Shown here piece by piece: positions 1 through 10,123 of a DNA stretch of 64,000 bases (its first letter is position 1; each line of letters starts with the position of its first letter). The notes beneath the pieces were generated by a model that was given only the letters and a program-made list of their open reading frames with translations, ran no database searches and had not been told where the DNA came from. Where the stretch lies: positions 186,001-250,000 of the forward strand of contig NZ_SSNX01000003.1 of assembly GCF_004801415.1 (NCBI RefSeq). The letters run 5' to 3'. Origin of the DNA: Deinococcus sp. KSM4-11. GTDB lineage: Bacteria > Deinococcota > Deinococci > Deinococcales > Deinococcaceae. The position numbers were made by a program, and so were the translations under genes.

Positions 1-265
1 GTCGTCTTGCACAGGGTTTCCGGTGGCCCGACCTACTTGTAATAATTGCGTCAGACTCAGCCCGCATCGTAACACAGCCCTGAAATAGAGCCGGGGGGCA
101 AGCGTCCCTGTGCACGCTGTTCCGGCGCCACCACGCGCGGAAGCGGGCCTGCCCCGGCGAATCCGGCCCGATCCCGTTTCATCTGGGCGTGAGGTCAGGG
201 CCACATGATCGCCGGTTCGGCCCGGTGCACTCGGCCACGGTGGTCGTCCCGGCAGGCCGGGCGTC

Positions 266-271
266 TATGCT
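266..271 (+). promoter_or_regulatory. -10 box, leaderless promoter of ridA
   Basis: TATGCT lies six bases before the ATG at 278. That places the transcription start at or next to the start codon, so the mRNA is probably leaderless. No convincing -35 box is visible. Confidence 0.5.
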
Positions 272-277
272 CAGGGG

Positions 278-655
278 ATGAAAGAGATCATCGAGACGCC
301 CAGTGCCCCCGCGGCCATCGGCCCGTACAGCCAGGCCATCACCTTCGGGAACCTGGTGGTGACCAGCGGGCAGATTCCCCTCACGCCGGCCGGCGACCTG
401 GTGGAGGGCGGCATCACGGAGCAGACCGAGCAGGTGATCGCCAACCTCAGGGCCGTGCTGGCGGCGGCCGGCACCGATCTCGACCGGGTCGTGAAGACCA
501 CCGTGTTCCTGGCCGACATGGCCGAGTTCGCCGCCATGAACGCCGTGTACGGAGCGCACTTCAAGGCGCCGTACCCGGCCCGCAGCACCGTGCAGGTGGC
601 GCGCCTGCCCCGCGACGTGCGGGTGGAGATCGAGGTGCTGGCCGAGCGGCACTGA
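278..655 (+). CDS. ridA: RidA family reactive enamine/imine deaminase
   Basis: This 125-aa protein has the normal length and both signatures of the RidA/YjgF/UK114 family. GPYSQA lies at residues 15-20, with the substrate-side Tyr17. Near the C-terminus is ARSTVQVARLP, where Arg102 is the equivalent of the catalytic arginine, followed by EIEVLA. Family members are cytosolic trimers that hydrolyse reactive 2-aminoacrylate and related imines made by PLP enzymes, protecting those enzymes. The ATG is chosen because it opens the conserved N-terminus and sits six bases after a -10 box. It stands alone, with a RicT-type gene downstream on the same strand after about 110 bases. Confidence 0.95.
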   Translation: MKEIIETPSAPAAIGPYSQAITFGNLVVTSGQIPLTPAGDLVEGGITEQTEQVIANLRAVLAAAGTDLDRVVKTTVFLADMAEFAAMNAVYGAHFKAPYPARSTVQVARLPRDVRVEIEVLAERH

Positions 656-768
656 CAGAAAGCCAATAGCCGCGGCGAAGCCTGAGTCGAGTTCCTGCCC
701 CCGGCCCTGTACGCCTTTTGTGCCTCAACTCTCGACGCTGCCACGCGGCGCGTGCCATGCTGCGCGCC

Positions 769-1626
769 ATGGTCGTCCTGCCCGTCCGCTTCGAGCGCAG
801 CCCACGCCTTCACTCCATGCTGAGTGAGGAGGCGTATGCGGTCGGAACGAAGGTCGTCGTGCAGGGCAAACGCGGGCCGGAGGTGGCGACCGTGCGCGGG
901 GAGGCCAGCGACCCACACCCATCCGAACGGTATGGTGCGGTGCTGCGGGCCGCGACTCCGGGCGATCTGGAACGCTGGGAGGAACTGCACCGTGCGGGCG
1001 AGGATCTGAAGTGGCTGCTGCGGGCCCGGGCGCGGGAACGCAGCCTGCCAGTGAAGCTGGTGGCCGTGGAATTCACGCTCGACGAGAGCCTCGTGACCGT
1101 CAGTTACAGCGCCGACGAGCGCATCGAACTGACCAGCCTGATCGGCGAGGTGCGGTCGCAGACGCGGGCACGCGTGAACTTCGCGGCAATCGGGCCGCGC
1201 GAGCAGGCGCAGATGCTGGGCGCGCTGGGGGCCTGTGGGCGCGAGAACTGCTCCAGCACGCACCTGCAGGACTTCGCGCCGGTCAGCATCCGCATGGCGC
1301 GCGACCAGCAGTTGCCGCTGAATCCGGAGAAGCTGTCCGGGCCGTGTGGGCGGCTGTTGTGCTGCCTGCAGTTCGAGCACACGCAGTACGTGGACCTGTT
1401 GAAGAACCTGCCGCGCAAGAACGCGAAGGTCTGTCACGACGGCAGCGGCGCGTGCGGGAAGGTCACCAAGCTGCACCCCCTGAGCGGCACGGTGGATGTC
1501 CTGACCGAGCAGGGCATGCTGATGGGCGTGGTCGCCACGGAACTGCGCCGCGCTCCGGACGAGGGCCAGAAGGCGGGCGGCGAGCGGGGGGGCAAATCCC
1601 CCCGCCAGCAGGGCACAGACGCCTGA
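769..1626 (+). CDS. ricT: RicT/PSP1-family protein
   Basis: A 285-aa protein with the PSP1 C-terminal domain. Cysteines are arranged as in Bacillus RicT (YaaT): Cys156 and Cys161 (CGRENC), Cys193, Cys198 and Cys199 (CGRLLCC), and Cys222 and Cys229. In between is the family block [13 protein letters not shown]. In Bacillus, RicT joins RicA and RicF in a [4Fe-4S] complex that assists RNase Y and RNA maturation; ricA and ricF are not in this window. The start is uncertain: ATG 757 is in frame 12 bases earlier. I prefer 769 because CATGCT seven bases upstream can act as -10. Residues 1-20 are unlike the family and Deinococcus-specific. Confidence 0.85.
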   Translation: MVVLPVRFERSPRLHSMLSEEAYAVGTKVVVQGKRGPEVATVRGEASDPHPSERYGAVLRAATPGDLERWEELHRAGEDLKWLLRARARERSLPVKLVAVEFTLDESLVTVSYSADERIELTSLIGEVRSQTRARVNFAAIGPREQAQMLGALGACGRENCSSTHLQDFAPVSIRMARDQQLPLNPEKLSGPCGRLLCCLQFEHTQYVDLLKNLPRKNAKVCHDGSGACGKVTKLHPLSGTVDVLTEQGMLMGVVATELRRAPDEGQKAGGERGGKSPRQQGTDA

Positions 1627-1657
1627 GCGCGCAGGCGTGAGCTGGAACCGGAACCGG

Positions 1658-1663
1658 TACACT
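1658..1663 (+). promoter_or_regulatory. -10 box, leaderless promoter of M3 peptidase
   Basis: TACACT ends seven bases before the ATG at 1671, consistent with a leaderless transcript. It supports this start over any other. Confidence 0.5.
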
Positions 1664-1670
1664 CCGGGGC

Positions 1671-3395
<1,725 letters not shown>

Positions 3396-3404
3396 CCGCA
3401 CAGC

Positions 3405-3438
3405 CACCGGCGGCCTCAGCTCACGGGGGCCGCCGGTG
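3405..3438. terminator. Bidirectional hairpin between convergent genes
   Basis: CACCGGCGGCC pairs perfectly with GGCCGCCGGTG across a 12-base loop between the M3 peptidase stop and the convergent DUF4384 stop. There is no T-tract on either side, so it may be a weak or barrier-type terminator. Confidence 0.5.
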
Positions 3439-3447
3439 TGCTAGCGC

Positions 3448-4569
3448 TCAGTACTGGTAGGTGGTCGTCTCGCTGACGTTCACGCGAACCGTCCGGTCGG
3501 CTCCCCGGTCGACCGTGACGGTCACGCTGCTGGCTCCCTTCACGAGCACGCCCTGGAAGCCGCTGGCCGTCGAGACACTCTGCTGGATGGCGTAGCCCTG
3601 GCCCTCAAGGTCGCCCAGCTTCTGGTCGTAGGCGCTGCGGGCCGGATCCTGCATGGGTAGGCCGGTCACCGCGCCGAGCAGGTTCCCGAGGAAGTCCAGC
3701 ACCGTGCCACCGGTGCCGGAGGGCGTGACGGGCGGGGTCGGCACGGGCCGGGGCATGGGGACGGGCGCGCGGAACTGCGGCACCAGATCCACGTTCAGGG
3801 TGGTGACGGCGCCGGAGCGGATGGTGACGCTGCCCGCGTAGTCGCGGTAGCCGCGCGCCTGCACCCGCACCGGGTACGTGCCGGAGCGCAGGTTGCCGTA
3901 GGTGGCGTTGCTGCCCCCCAGCGGCTGCCCGTTCAGCAGGACGGTGGCGCTGACGTTCGTGCCGACGAACAGGCTGCCGGTCGTGACGGGGTTCACGGCC
4001 GCGACCGTGTAGAACGCGGTGTCACTGACCCACGAATTCTGCGGCAGGGGGTTCACGACGATGCTCAGGGCCTGGGCCAGCCCGGCCTGCGTGCTGGCGT
4101 TCACGGTCGCAAAGCTGTCCTGCTGGGTCTTGAAGGCACTGAGCTCGCCCAGGTTCAGCGGGCTGACGCTGGCCAGCGCGAGCACCTTGCTCTGCCCAGC
4201 CGGGCCGTCCACGGTGTACGTGAAGCCGTCACCGGGAGCGGGGAAGGCGCGGGTGGTGCCGGCCTTCACGAAGTTGTCGCCGCCCAGCCGGTTCGGGAGG
4301 ATCTGATCGACCGCGCCGCTCGGGTCGAGGTTGAACAGGTACACGTAGGCGTCGCGGTTCACGCTGGCGCGGATGATGATGCCGTCTCCGATGCGGTACG
4401 CGGGGTTCTGGCTCCCGGTGGCGTCCCGGTCGACCCGCACCGATACGTTCAGGTCAGGCGCACTGGGGTTGACGATGATGCTCTGAGCGCTGATCCTCGC
4501 CTGCGCTCCAGCGGTCGAGAGGGCGGAGAACGCGGTCAGGGCCAGCAGGGCGGTGGCGGTGGTCTTCAT
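3448..4569 (-). CDS. Secreted DUF4384 / PEGA-domain protein
   Basis: A 373-aa exported protein. Residues 1-22 are a Sec signal peptide ending in an alanine-rich cleavage site (STAGAQA). Residues ~40-190 match the DUF4384 type ([28 protein letters not shown], then LPNR). Residues ~195-265 are a PEGA repeat ([12 protein letters not shown]...[18 protein letters not shown]). A proline linker follows (~268-290), then a C-terminal domain rich in Val and Thr. DUF4384 domains usually sit on the outside of the cell or envelope; the function is unknown. A CACACT hexamer lies seven bases before the ATG. Confidence 0.8.
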   Translation of the reverse strand: MKTTATALLALTAFSALSTAGAQARISAQSIIVNPSAPDLNVSVRVDRDATGSQNPAYRIGDGIIIRASVNRDAYVYLFNLDPSGAVDQILPNRLGGDNFVKAGTTRAFPAPGDGFTYTVDGPAGQSKVLALASVSPLNLGELSAFKTQQDSFATVNASTQAGLAQALSIVVNPLPQNSWVSDTAFYTVAAVNPVTTGSLFVGTNVSATVLLNGQPLGGSNATYGNLRSGTYPVRVQARGYRDYAGSVTIRSGAVTTLNVDLVPQFRAPVPMPRPVPTPPVTPSGTGGTVLDFLGNLLGAVTGLPMQDPARSAYDQKLGDLEGQGYAIQQSVSTASGFQGVLVKGASSVTVTVDRGADRTVRVNVSETTTYQY

Positions 4570-4653
4570 GGGGTGCAGTGTGGAGACAGCAATTGACGGC
4601 CCGCTGATGGGGTCTGACGGCGCACTCAGAATCCGGGGGTGCTGGCGGGTGGA

Positions 4654-5274
4654 TCAGGCGGACGGCAGCGTCAGGCCGCGCAGCCACGCGGCGGTGAGGT
4701 CGGCATCCTGCGCGGTGAGTTCATGTCCGGCGGCCAGCAGGTGCTCCTCGACGTTCGCGCCGACGGATGTCAGATACGGCACGACGGGCGCGGCGAAGGG
4801 CTGGTACGAATCGCGGGCGCCGCTGGTCACGAGCACGGGGAGGCCGTTCAGGGGCGTTCCCGGCGGCTCGTCCATGGGCATCACGGGGCGCAGCAGCACC
4901 GCCCCCGCCCAGGCGTCTGGATGCCAGGCGAGGCTCGCCAGGGCGATGTTCGCCCCGTTGCTGTAGCCCAGGGCCACGACCTTCGTCGCGTCCAGGCCGT
5001 ATGCCTGCGCGGCCTGGGCGACGAAGTGCGCGAGCGCCGCCCCCTCGGACAGCAGGTGGGGCTGGTCGTAGGCCGTGGCGGTGAAGCGCCGGAAGAAGCG
5101 CGGTGAGCCCTCCTCCAGCGATCGGCCCTGCACGCCCAGCAGGGTCGCGGTCGGTGCGACCTGCCGTCCGAAGTCCAGGAGCTGATGCTCGTTCCCGCCC
5201 GTGCCGTGCAGCAGCAGCAGGGTCAGGTCGCCCGTGCCGCGTTCCAGATGATGAATCCAGTTGAGGTCTGTCAT
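4654..5274 (-). CDS. Alpha/beta hydrolase, MhqD-like carboxylesterase
   Basis: A 206-aa serine hydrolase of the phospholipase/carboxylesterase family. It has LLLHGTGGNEH (residues 21-30), the nucleophile elbow GYSNG with Ser105, Asp155 in SGARDSYQP and His184 in AAGHE. It is last in a minus-strand run of marR, two VOC dioxygenases and this gene, starting 23 bases after the second dioxygenase with GGAG as Shine-Dalgarno. Bacillus mhq operons pair an esterase of exactly this size (MhqD) with ring-cleaving dioxygenases under a MarR repressor, so hydrolysis of a ring-cleavage or quinone adduct is the likely role. The substrate is not known from sequence. Confidence 0.88.
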   Translation of the reverse strand: MTDLNWIHHLERGTGDLTLLLLHGTGGNEHQLLDFGRQVAPTATLLGVQGRSLEEGSPRFFRRFTATAYDQPHLLSEGAALAHFVAQAAQAYGLDATKVVALGYSNGANIALASLAWHPDAWAGAVLLRPVMPMDEPPGTPLNGLPVLVTSGARDSYQPFAAPVVPYLTSVGANVEEHLLAAGHELTAQDADLTAAWLRGLTLPSA

Positions 5275-5297
5275 GTGCGCTCCAGGGGGTAGAAACT

Positions 5298-6260
5298 TCA
5301 GTCGATCGGCTTGAGGTTCGCCACGATCTGCTCGCGGCGGGCTTCCAGAAAGGGGGCCAGGACGATCTTGTCGCCCAGGGTGGCCATGTCCTCGTCCACG
5401 CCGAAGCCGGGGCCGTCGGTGGCGATCTCGTACAGGATGCCGTTGGGCTCCCGGAAGTACAGGCTGCGAAACCAGTAGCGGTCCACCTCGCCGCTCGTCT
5501 GGAGGCCGAAATGCCGGAAGTGCTCGGTCCAGGCGTGGTACTCGTCCTCGTTCGGGGTGCGGAAGGCGACGTGGTGCACGCCGCCCGCGCCGGGCGTGGC
5601 GGGGGAAAGGTCTGGCCGCACGGCCACGTGCAGTTCCGCGTGCGGGCCGCCGCCGGCGCCCATCTCGTACACGTGCACGGTGTGCGCGGGGCTCTCGGGA
5701 TCGGGGTACTCGCGCACGGGACGTAGGTTCATGACCTTCTGGAGCACCACATCGGTATTGCGCAGGTTCGGTACGGTCAGGGTGATTGCCCCCAGGCCCC
5801 GGATCTGGTGCTCGGCAGGCACGGGACTGCCTGGCCAGGGGGTCGGCGGATCGCCCGCGCCGCCGTCCGTGACGAGCATCAGGCGCTGGCCCTCGCGATC
5901 CTCGAAGTCCAGCACATGGCGGCCGTCGCGCTCCACGATCTCGCCATGCGCCACGTTCAGGTCGCCCAGGCGGCCCTGCCAGTACGCGAGACTCGCGTCG
6001 TCCCTGACGCGCAGGCCGGTGCGGGTCACGGTGTTGTTCCCGCGCCGTTCGCGGGGCACGTTCCAGTCGAAGAAGGTGATGTCCGTGCCGGGATGCCCGA
6101 CGTTGTCGGCGTAGAACAGGTGGTAGGCGCTGACGTCGTCCTGGTTCACGCTGCGCTTGACGAGGCGCATGCCCAGATCCTGGGTGTAGAAGCGTTTGTT
6201 CTCGCGGATGTTCCCGGAGACGGCGGTCAGGTGGTGGAACCCGGTGAGGTTGAGGGTCAT
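5298..6260 (-). CDS. Ring-cleaving dioxygenase, VOC family (MhqO-like), copy 2
   Basis: A 320-aa protein with two vicinal-oxygen-chelate modules. Residues 1-155 begin [22 protein letters not shown] and residues ~155-320 contain [15 protein letters not shown] and [11 protein letters not shown]. The two histidines and the glutamate are the expected Fe(II) or Mn(II) ligands. This is the MhqO/MhqA group, thought to open catechol or hydroquinone rings. The gene is 17 bases downstream of a paralogue with the same layout. Its own AGGAGA Shine-Dalgarno fixes the ATG. Confidence 0.9.
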   Translation of the reverse strand: MTLNLTGFHHLTAVSGNIRENKRFYTQDLGMRLVKRSVNQDDVSAYHLFYADNVGHPGTDITFFDWNVPRERRGNNTVTRTGLRVRDDASLAYWQGRLGDLNVAHGEIVERDGRHVLDFEDREGQRLMLVTDGGAGDPPTPWPGSPVPAEHQIRGLGAITLTVPNLRNTDVVLQKVMNLRPVREYPDPESPAHTVHVYEMGAGGGPHAELHVAVRPDLSPATPGAGGVHHVAFRTPNEDEYHAWTEHFRHFGLQTSGEVDRYWFRSLYFREPNGILYEIATDGPGFGVDEDMATLGDKIVLAPFLEARREQIVANLKPID

Positions 6261-6277
6261 GGTGTCTCCTGGGAGGG

Positions 6278-7255
6278 TCAGACGGTGAGGGGGCGCAGGT
6301 GGGCTTCGATGGTCGCGCGGCGCGCTTCGAGGAAAGGCGGCAGGGCCAGCCGCACGCCCAGGTCATCCACGGATTCGTCGGTGGTGAAGCCGGGGCCATC
6401 CGTGGCGAGTTCGATGACCAGGCCGTTGCCGTCCTTGATGTAGATGCTGCGGAAGTAGTGCCGGTCGACCAGACCGCTGTTGCCGAAGCCCTGATCCGCC
6501 AGGTGCAGCAGCCAGCGGGCCATGTCCTCCTGGTCGTGGACGCGCAGGGCGACGTGGTGGACACCGCCGGCACCGGGTTTCGCGCGCGGCAGGTCGTTCC
6601 GGACGGTCACGTGCAGTTCCGCGTGGGGGCCACCGTCCGCCATTCCGTACACGTGGGTCGGGTGCCCGTCCAGAGCGTACACGCGCGCTTCTTCGAGATT
6701 CAGGCCGCGCGTCAGGAGGTCGTGCGTGGGGCCCAGATCCGCGACCGTGAAGGCGCTGTAGCCGAGGCCCTGAATCTGATCGTCGTCGGGCACGTCGGTG
6801 TGCGGGTTCGGCTCGCCGCGCGGCCCCTCTCCCCCGTCGTCGATCAGCGACAGGCGGGTGCCGTCCACGTCCTCCAGGTCGAGGTGCAGGCGGCCGTCCC
6901 GGACGTGGATCTCCCCATGGGGTACGCCCAGGTCGTCCAGGCGGGCCGCCCACGCGCTCAGGGCCGGTGCGCCCGTCACGCGGAAGGTCGTGCGGGTGAT
7001 CGCGTCCACACCCCGGTGCTCGCGGGCCGCGCGGGGAAAGTCGAAGAAGGTCATGTCGGTGCCGGGACTGCCCACGCCGTCGGCGTAGAACAGGTGGTAC
7101 ATGCCGGGCGAGTCCTGGTTGACGGTCTTCTTGACCAGCCGCAGGCCCAGAGAGCGCGTGTAGAAGTCGTGGTTCGCGGCGATGTCGGCGCTCAGGGCGC
7201 TGACGTGGTGAAGCCCGCCCAGCGGAGCGGGCCATCGAGTCGGCAGGGTGGTCAT
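6278..7255 (-). CDS. Ring-cleaving dioxygenase, VOC family (MhqO-like), copy 1
   Basis: A 325-aa paralogue of the gene just downstream. The metal-binding blocks are [36 protein letters not shown] and [10 protein letters not shown]. It overlaps the stop codon of marR by four bases (ATGA), so the two are translationally coupled and surely one operon. Two diverged dioxygenases in tandem suggest different ring substrates, or a heteromeric enzyme. The family is linked to quinone and electrophile resistance in Firmicutes. That role here is inferred from family and operon, not shown. Confidence 0.9.
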   Translation of the reverse strand: MTTLPTRWPAPLGGLHHVSALSADIAANHDFYTRSLGLRLVKKTVNQDSPGMYHLFYADGVGSPGTDMTFFDFPRAAREHRGVDAITRTTFRVTGAPALSAWAARLDDLGVPHGEIHVRDGRLHLDLEDVDGTRLSLIDDGGEGPRGEPNPHTDVPDDDQIQGLGYSAFTVADLGPTHDLLTRGLNLEEARVYALDGHPTHVYGMADGGPHAELHVTVRNDLPRAKPGAGGVHHVALRVHDQEDMARWLLHLADQGFGNSGLVDRHYFRSIYIKDGNGLVIELATDGPGFTTDESVDDLGVRLALPPFLEARRATIEAHLRPLTV

Positions 7256-7692
7256 GGGGTGTCCTCCTGAAAGCGCGTCCAGAGACCGGCGAGCAGTTCG
7301 GTCTCCTGCGGGGAGAGCTTGTCGAGAAACCGGCGGCGCACCTCGCGCAGGTGACGGGCGTGGATACGGCGCAGTTTCTCCTCGCCGATGGAGGTCAGGT
7401 AGACCTCCCAGCCACGGCCGTCTTCGGGGCAGCGGCGGCGGCCGATCAGACCCAGACGCTGCACCTTGTCGGCCAGTCGGGTCAGGCCGCCCCCGGAGAA
7501 GCGCAGCGTGCGGGCCAGTTCGGTCATCCGCATGCCGCTCAGCCCCGCCTCCTGCAGGGTGGTGAGCAGCTCGTACGCCGGAAGGTTCAGGTCGTCCCGA
7601 GCGAGTTCGCTGTCCAGGCCCTTCCAGAGGGTGTCGTGCGCGTGCAGGAAGCCGCGCCAGGCCTGCTTTTCGGTGGGAGTGAGGTTCAGCAT
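7252..7692 (-). CDS. MarR family repressor of the dioxygenase operon (MhqR-like)
   Basis: A 146-aa winged-helix regulator. The recognition region is GLSGMRMTELARTLRFSGGGLTRLADKVQRLGLI, followed by a wing containing RRRCPEDGRGWEVYLT. It is the first gene of the operon and overlaps the next by ATGA. A 16-base perfect palindrome fills the spacer of the promoter just upstream, so it very likely represses itself and the downstream enzymes. One cysteine (RRCPEDGRG) lies in the wing. MhqR-type sensing by a single thiol is possible but unproven. The ATG at 7692 has AGGAG upstream. Confidence 0.88.
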   Translation of the reverse strand: MLNLTPTEKQAWRGFLHAHDTLWKGLDSELARDDLNLPAYELLTTLQEAGLSGMRMTELARTLRFSGGGLTRLADKVQRLGLIGRRRCPEDGRGWEVYLTSIGEEKLRRIHARHLREVRRRFLDKLSPQETELLAGLWTRFQEDTP

Positions 7693-7738
7693 CGGGCGCT
7701 CCTGGCCGGGTTGCGTGCTCCTTCCCGGCGATGACCAG

Positions 7739-7767
7739 AATATACTTGCTTTGCAAAGCAAATTCAA
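7739..7767 (-). promoter_or_regulatory. Sigma70-type promoter of the mhq-like operon
   Basis: Read on the minus strand: -35 TTGAAT (7767-7762), a 17-base spacer, then -10 TATATT (7744-7739). Transcription would begin near 7732, giving a 40-base leader before marR. It is one of the clearest promoters in the window. Confidence 0.8.
7746..7761. promoter_or_regulatory. MarR operator palindrome in promoter spacer
   Basis: TTGCTTTGCAAAGCAA is a perfect 16-base inverted repeat. It occupies all but one base of the spacer between -35 and -10, so a bound dimer would exclude RNA polymerase. MarR proteins typically bind such TTGC/GCAA palindromes. Confidence 0.8.
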
Positions 7768-7811
7768 GTGGGGGAATGGAACTGGTTGCAGAACCAACGT
7801 CCCACACACGC

Positions 7812-8369
7812 TCAGACCCGCTGGCCCCGGCTCGAGCCCCGCGTAACGCCCCCTGCGATCAGATGCGCGGCCCGCAGCGGCTCGGGAATGCGGCCCGTGA
7901 CCGTCAGGGCGGCCAGCGCTTCTTCCGCCTGCGTGGGCGTCAACCCGGCGCGCTGCACCCACACGCCCGCGCAGGACTCCATCTCCCCGGCCGCCTGCAC
8001 CAGCCGCCACTTGCGCGCCCCGCCGGGCACATGCGCCAGGAGCGCTATCCGCACCGCCTCCAGATTCGGCGGCCGGCGGGCCACGACCAGTATCGGGCAG
8101 CCCGTGGCCTCGTACAGCGCCGCGATCTCCACCACGTTGAAGCCCGCCAGCGCGATGCCCTGAAGGAGGATCAGCCGCACCTGCTCGCCCGCCAGGACGG
8201 TCAGCCGGGCCAGTTCGGCCGTGCTGTTGCGGCCGTCGCGCCGCACCCGTCCGGACACCACGCCGTGCAGCGTCCGACCCGCGTAGACCGCGCCGAACAC
8301 GCGGACGTCGCCCCGCCAGGCACGGCCGAAAGGAGCGTCGTCGAAGCCGATGGCATGCACCCCGTTCAC
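7812..8369 (-). CDS. DUF99 / endonuclease dU-like protein
   Basis: A 185-aa protein with the DUF99 signatures: [11 protein letters not shown] at the start, [17 protein letters not shown], the hydrophobic [15 protein letters not shown] strand and [10 protein letters not shown]. The family shares the endonuclease V fold and is found mostly in archaea. The acidic residues after GFDD are candidate metal ligands. A role in nicking deaminated DNA is inferred from the family only. The GTG start follows a TAGCCT hexamer by six bases, implying a leaderless mRNA. It is divergent from the GNAT gene. Confidence 0.8.
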   Translation of the reverse strand: MNGVHAIGFDDAPFGRAWRGDVRVFGAVYAGRTLHGVVSGRVRRDGRNSTAELARLTVLAGEQVRLILLQGIALAGFNVVEIAALYEATGCPILVVARRPPNLEAVRIALLAHVPGGARKWRLVQAAGEMESCAGVWVQRAGLTPTQAEEALAALTVTGRIPEPLRAAHLIAGGVTRGSSRGQRV

Positions 8370-8375
8370 CCGTGC

Positions 8376-8425
8376 AGGCTATCCGCCAGTTGGCCCATGC
8401 ACTTCTGACCATCCGGAGTCACACT
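8376..8425. promoter_or_regulatory. Divergent leaderless promoters (DUF99 / GNAT)
   Basis: On the minus strand TAGCCT (8381-8376) lies six bases before the GTG at 8369. On the plus strand CACACT (8420-8425) lies six bases before the ATG at 8432. Both genes are probably leaderless. Confidence 0.45.
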
Positions 8426-8431
8426 GCGGCC

Positions 8432-9445
8432 ATGACCGCACTGTCCCGTAACGAACTGAAGGCCACGGCCTTCGACCCCCGCAGCGCCCCGCAGGAACAG
8501 CGACTCGCGGTCGGCCGGTTGCTGCGCGATGCCTTCGTCTTCGCCTACCCCGGCGATCCGCCGCCGCTGCCCGAGAAAGAGGCGATCAGCCTGGCCCAGC
8601 TGAACCCGGACGAGCAGATGGATCACTTCGTGGTCTGGGACGGAGACCGGGCCGTCGGCTGGGCCAAGCTGGGGTACGACCTCAAGCAGAACACCCACTC
8701 CGCCCACGCGCGCATCGTGGTGCACCCCACCAGGCGCCGTCAGGGGCTCGGCACCCGCCTGTGGGCCGCGCTGCGCGAGGTCGCCGACCGCGAGGGCCGC
8801 CGCGTGGTCATGGCGGGCACGTCCAGCCGCTCGCCGGCGGGTGAGGCGTTCGCCGAGCACCTGGGGGCCGAGGCTGCGCTCCCCAACCGGCAGAGCCAGC
8901 TTGACCTGAGCACCGTGGACGCTGACCTGCTGGCCCGCTGGCAGACTCGGCCGGACGGTGACCCGTACCGCCTGCACGTCTGGCGCACCATCCCGGACGA
9001 GTACTTGGAGCGCATGGCGGACATGATGATGGTTATGAACACCGCACCGCGCGGCGACCTGGAGATGGAGGACTGGACGATCACCACCGACATGATCCGG
9101 GCGTGGGACGCCATGCTGGAGGAGGCCGGCGAGGTGCGCTTCCTGATGGCGGTCGAGGACACGCGCAGCGGACAGATCGACAGCTTTACGGAGATGTTCT
9201 GGCAGCCGGAGCGGGCCGCCCTGCTGCACCAGGGGGCGACCGGCGTGCGTCCCATGGCACGTGGCCTGGGCCTGGGCAAATGGGTGAAGGCGGCCATGAT
9301 CGAGCATGTCCGGAGGCAGTGTCCGGAAGCCCGCTTCGTCCGCACCAACAACGCCACGGTCAACGAGGCCATGCTCGGCATCAACGAGGCCATGGGCTTC
9401 GAGCCCTGGGCGACGTTCACAGAGTGGCAGCTCAAGCTTTCATGA
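8432..9445 (+). CDS. Tandem GNAT N-acetyltransferase
   Basis: A 337-aa protein with two GNAT folds. The N-terminal one has the acetyl-CoA loop [15 protein letters not shown] (about residues 94-109). The C-terminal one has the equivalent [20 protein letters not shown] and ends with the typical [16 protein letters not shown] strand. The arrangement is like mycothiol-synthase-type or antibiotic-acetyltransferase-type double GNATs, but the substrate cannot be named. In-frame codons upstream exist, but the CACACT hexamer six bases before 8432 favours this ATG. Confidence 0.85.
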   Translation: MTALSRNELKATAFDPRSAPQEQRLAVGRLLRDAFVFAYPGDPPPLPEKEAISLAQLNPDEQMDHFVVWDGDRAVGWAKLGYDLKQNTHSAHARIVVHPTRRRQGLGTRLWAALREVADREGRRVVMAGTSSRSPAGEAFAEHLGAEAALPNRQSQLDLSTVDADLLARWQTRPDGDPYRLHVWRTIPDEYLERMADMMMVMNTAPRGDLEMEDWTITTDMIRAWDAMLEEAGEVRFLMAVEDTRSGQIDSFTEMFWQPERAALLHQGATGVRPMARGLGLGKWVKAAMIEHVRRQCPEARFVRTNNATVNEAMLGINEAMGFEPWATFTEWQLKLS

Positions 9446-9490
9446 AGCAGATGATCTCGTGTCCACCGTACACTAAGCATACCCAACAAT

Positions 9491-9561
9491 CGAATCCGAC
9501 CGGGTGAAGTCGGCGGGTACCCCGCAACAAGAGCGGGGTTTTTTCATGCCGGTCGGAATCG
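9491..9561. repeat. Inverted repeat enclosing a terminator
   Basis: CGAATCCGACCGG at 9491-9503 is the inverse of CCGGTCGGAATCG at 9549-9561 with one mismatch. Between them lie the GC hairpin and T-run of the terminator. Folding the outer arms would compete with the inner CCGAC/GTCGG hairpin. Confidence 0.5.
9519..9545 (+). terminator. Rho-independent terminator
   Basis: ACCCCGC pairs with GCGGGGT around a seven-base loop and is followed directly by TTTTT. This is the best canonical terminator of the window. It lies 74 bases after the GNAT gene. Confidence 0.8.
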
Positions 9562-9746
9562 AAAGGATGCGAAGCGCTCACTAACCTGGCCTGACCCCAT
9601 ACCGACCTACACCGCAACACTGTGCGGGTCGGGTTCATCCAAGGCACCCCTATCGCAGTCGCAACGACGGTCTGTCCAATCCGCGGCGGATTCACCGCAC
9701 TCACCAAGCCCGACCGCGCCGAGCCTGCCAGTCTCAATATAACTAG

Positions 9747-9761
9747 GGCGTGTTCTCATGG
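9747..9761. repeat. IS left terminal inverted repeat
   Basis: GGCGTGTTCTCATGG. It matches the right terminal repeat except at positions 8 and 13 of the 15. Confidence 0.75.
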
Positions 9762-9768
9762 GCCAGGG

Positions 9769-10107
9769 TCAAGTCTGGTCCTCGCCTGTGAGTACCTGAC
9801 TCACGAACGCACGCGTCGACATTCCTTCCGGAAGGCCCGGAACAGGTAGATCTAACTCAAGCACCTGTAACCCTTGCTCATCTGCTACCTCAACCGTGCT
9901 GCCTGGCGCCGCGAAGAGCGTCACGTCCTGCTCGCCCCAAACGAATTCAACCTCTTGTGCACGCACACCGTGAACCGTCACGGTGACCGTCACACCGCTC
10001 AGGAGCACGACCTCTTCCCCCCACGGCTCCAGCACCAACGTCACGTCGTGCGGCTTGTCATTGCGAGCTTGTAAAACAATGGGAAGGGGGTCAGGAGAAG
10101 GCTTCAT
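9769..10107 (-). CDS. IS passenger protein, unknown function
   Basis: A 112-aa acidic, beta-strand-rich soluble protein (VTLVLEPWGEEVVLLSG, then VTVTVTV). It lies wholly between the terminal repeats of the insertion sequence. The start is 16 bases after the transposase stop on the same strand, so it is probably co-transcribed with it. I do not recognise a named family. The LVLEPWGE pattern resembles small stand-alone bacterial proteins of unknown role. The Shine-Dalgarno is weak. An in-frame upstream extension overlapping the transposase end is possible but unlikely. Confidence 0.65.
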   Translation of the reverse strand: MKPSPDPLPIVLQARNDKPHDVTLVLEPWGEEVVLLSGVTVTVTVHGVRAQEVEFVWGEQDVTLFAAPGSTVEVADEQGLQVLELDLPVPGLPEGMSTRAFVSQVLTGEDQT

Positions 10108-10123
10108 GCCCGTATTGTGCCTG

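Larger units (their letters stand above)
9446..9742. other. Non-coding region before the IS element
   Basis: About 300 bases without a supportable gene. It holds a small hairpin (CCGAC/GTCGG, 9496-9513), the terminator at 9519-9545 and a 13-base near-perfect inverted repeat enclosing both. A short plus-strand reading frame from 9622 runs into the IS end and has no recognisable homology. Confidence 0.5.

Noticed and set aside
9622..9849. A 75-codon plus-strand frame crossing the left IS end
   Set aside because: It runs across the insertion boundary, so its second half belongs to the IS and the frame is accidental; no homology is recognised in the first half.
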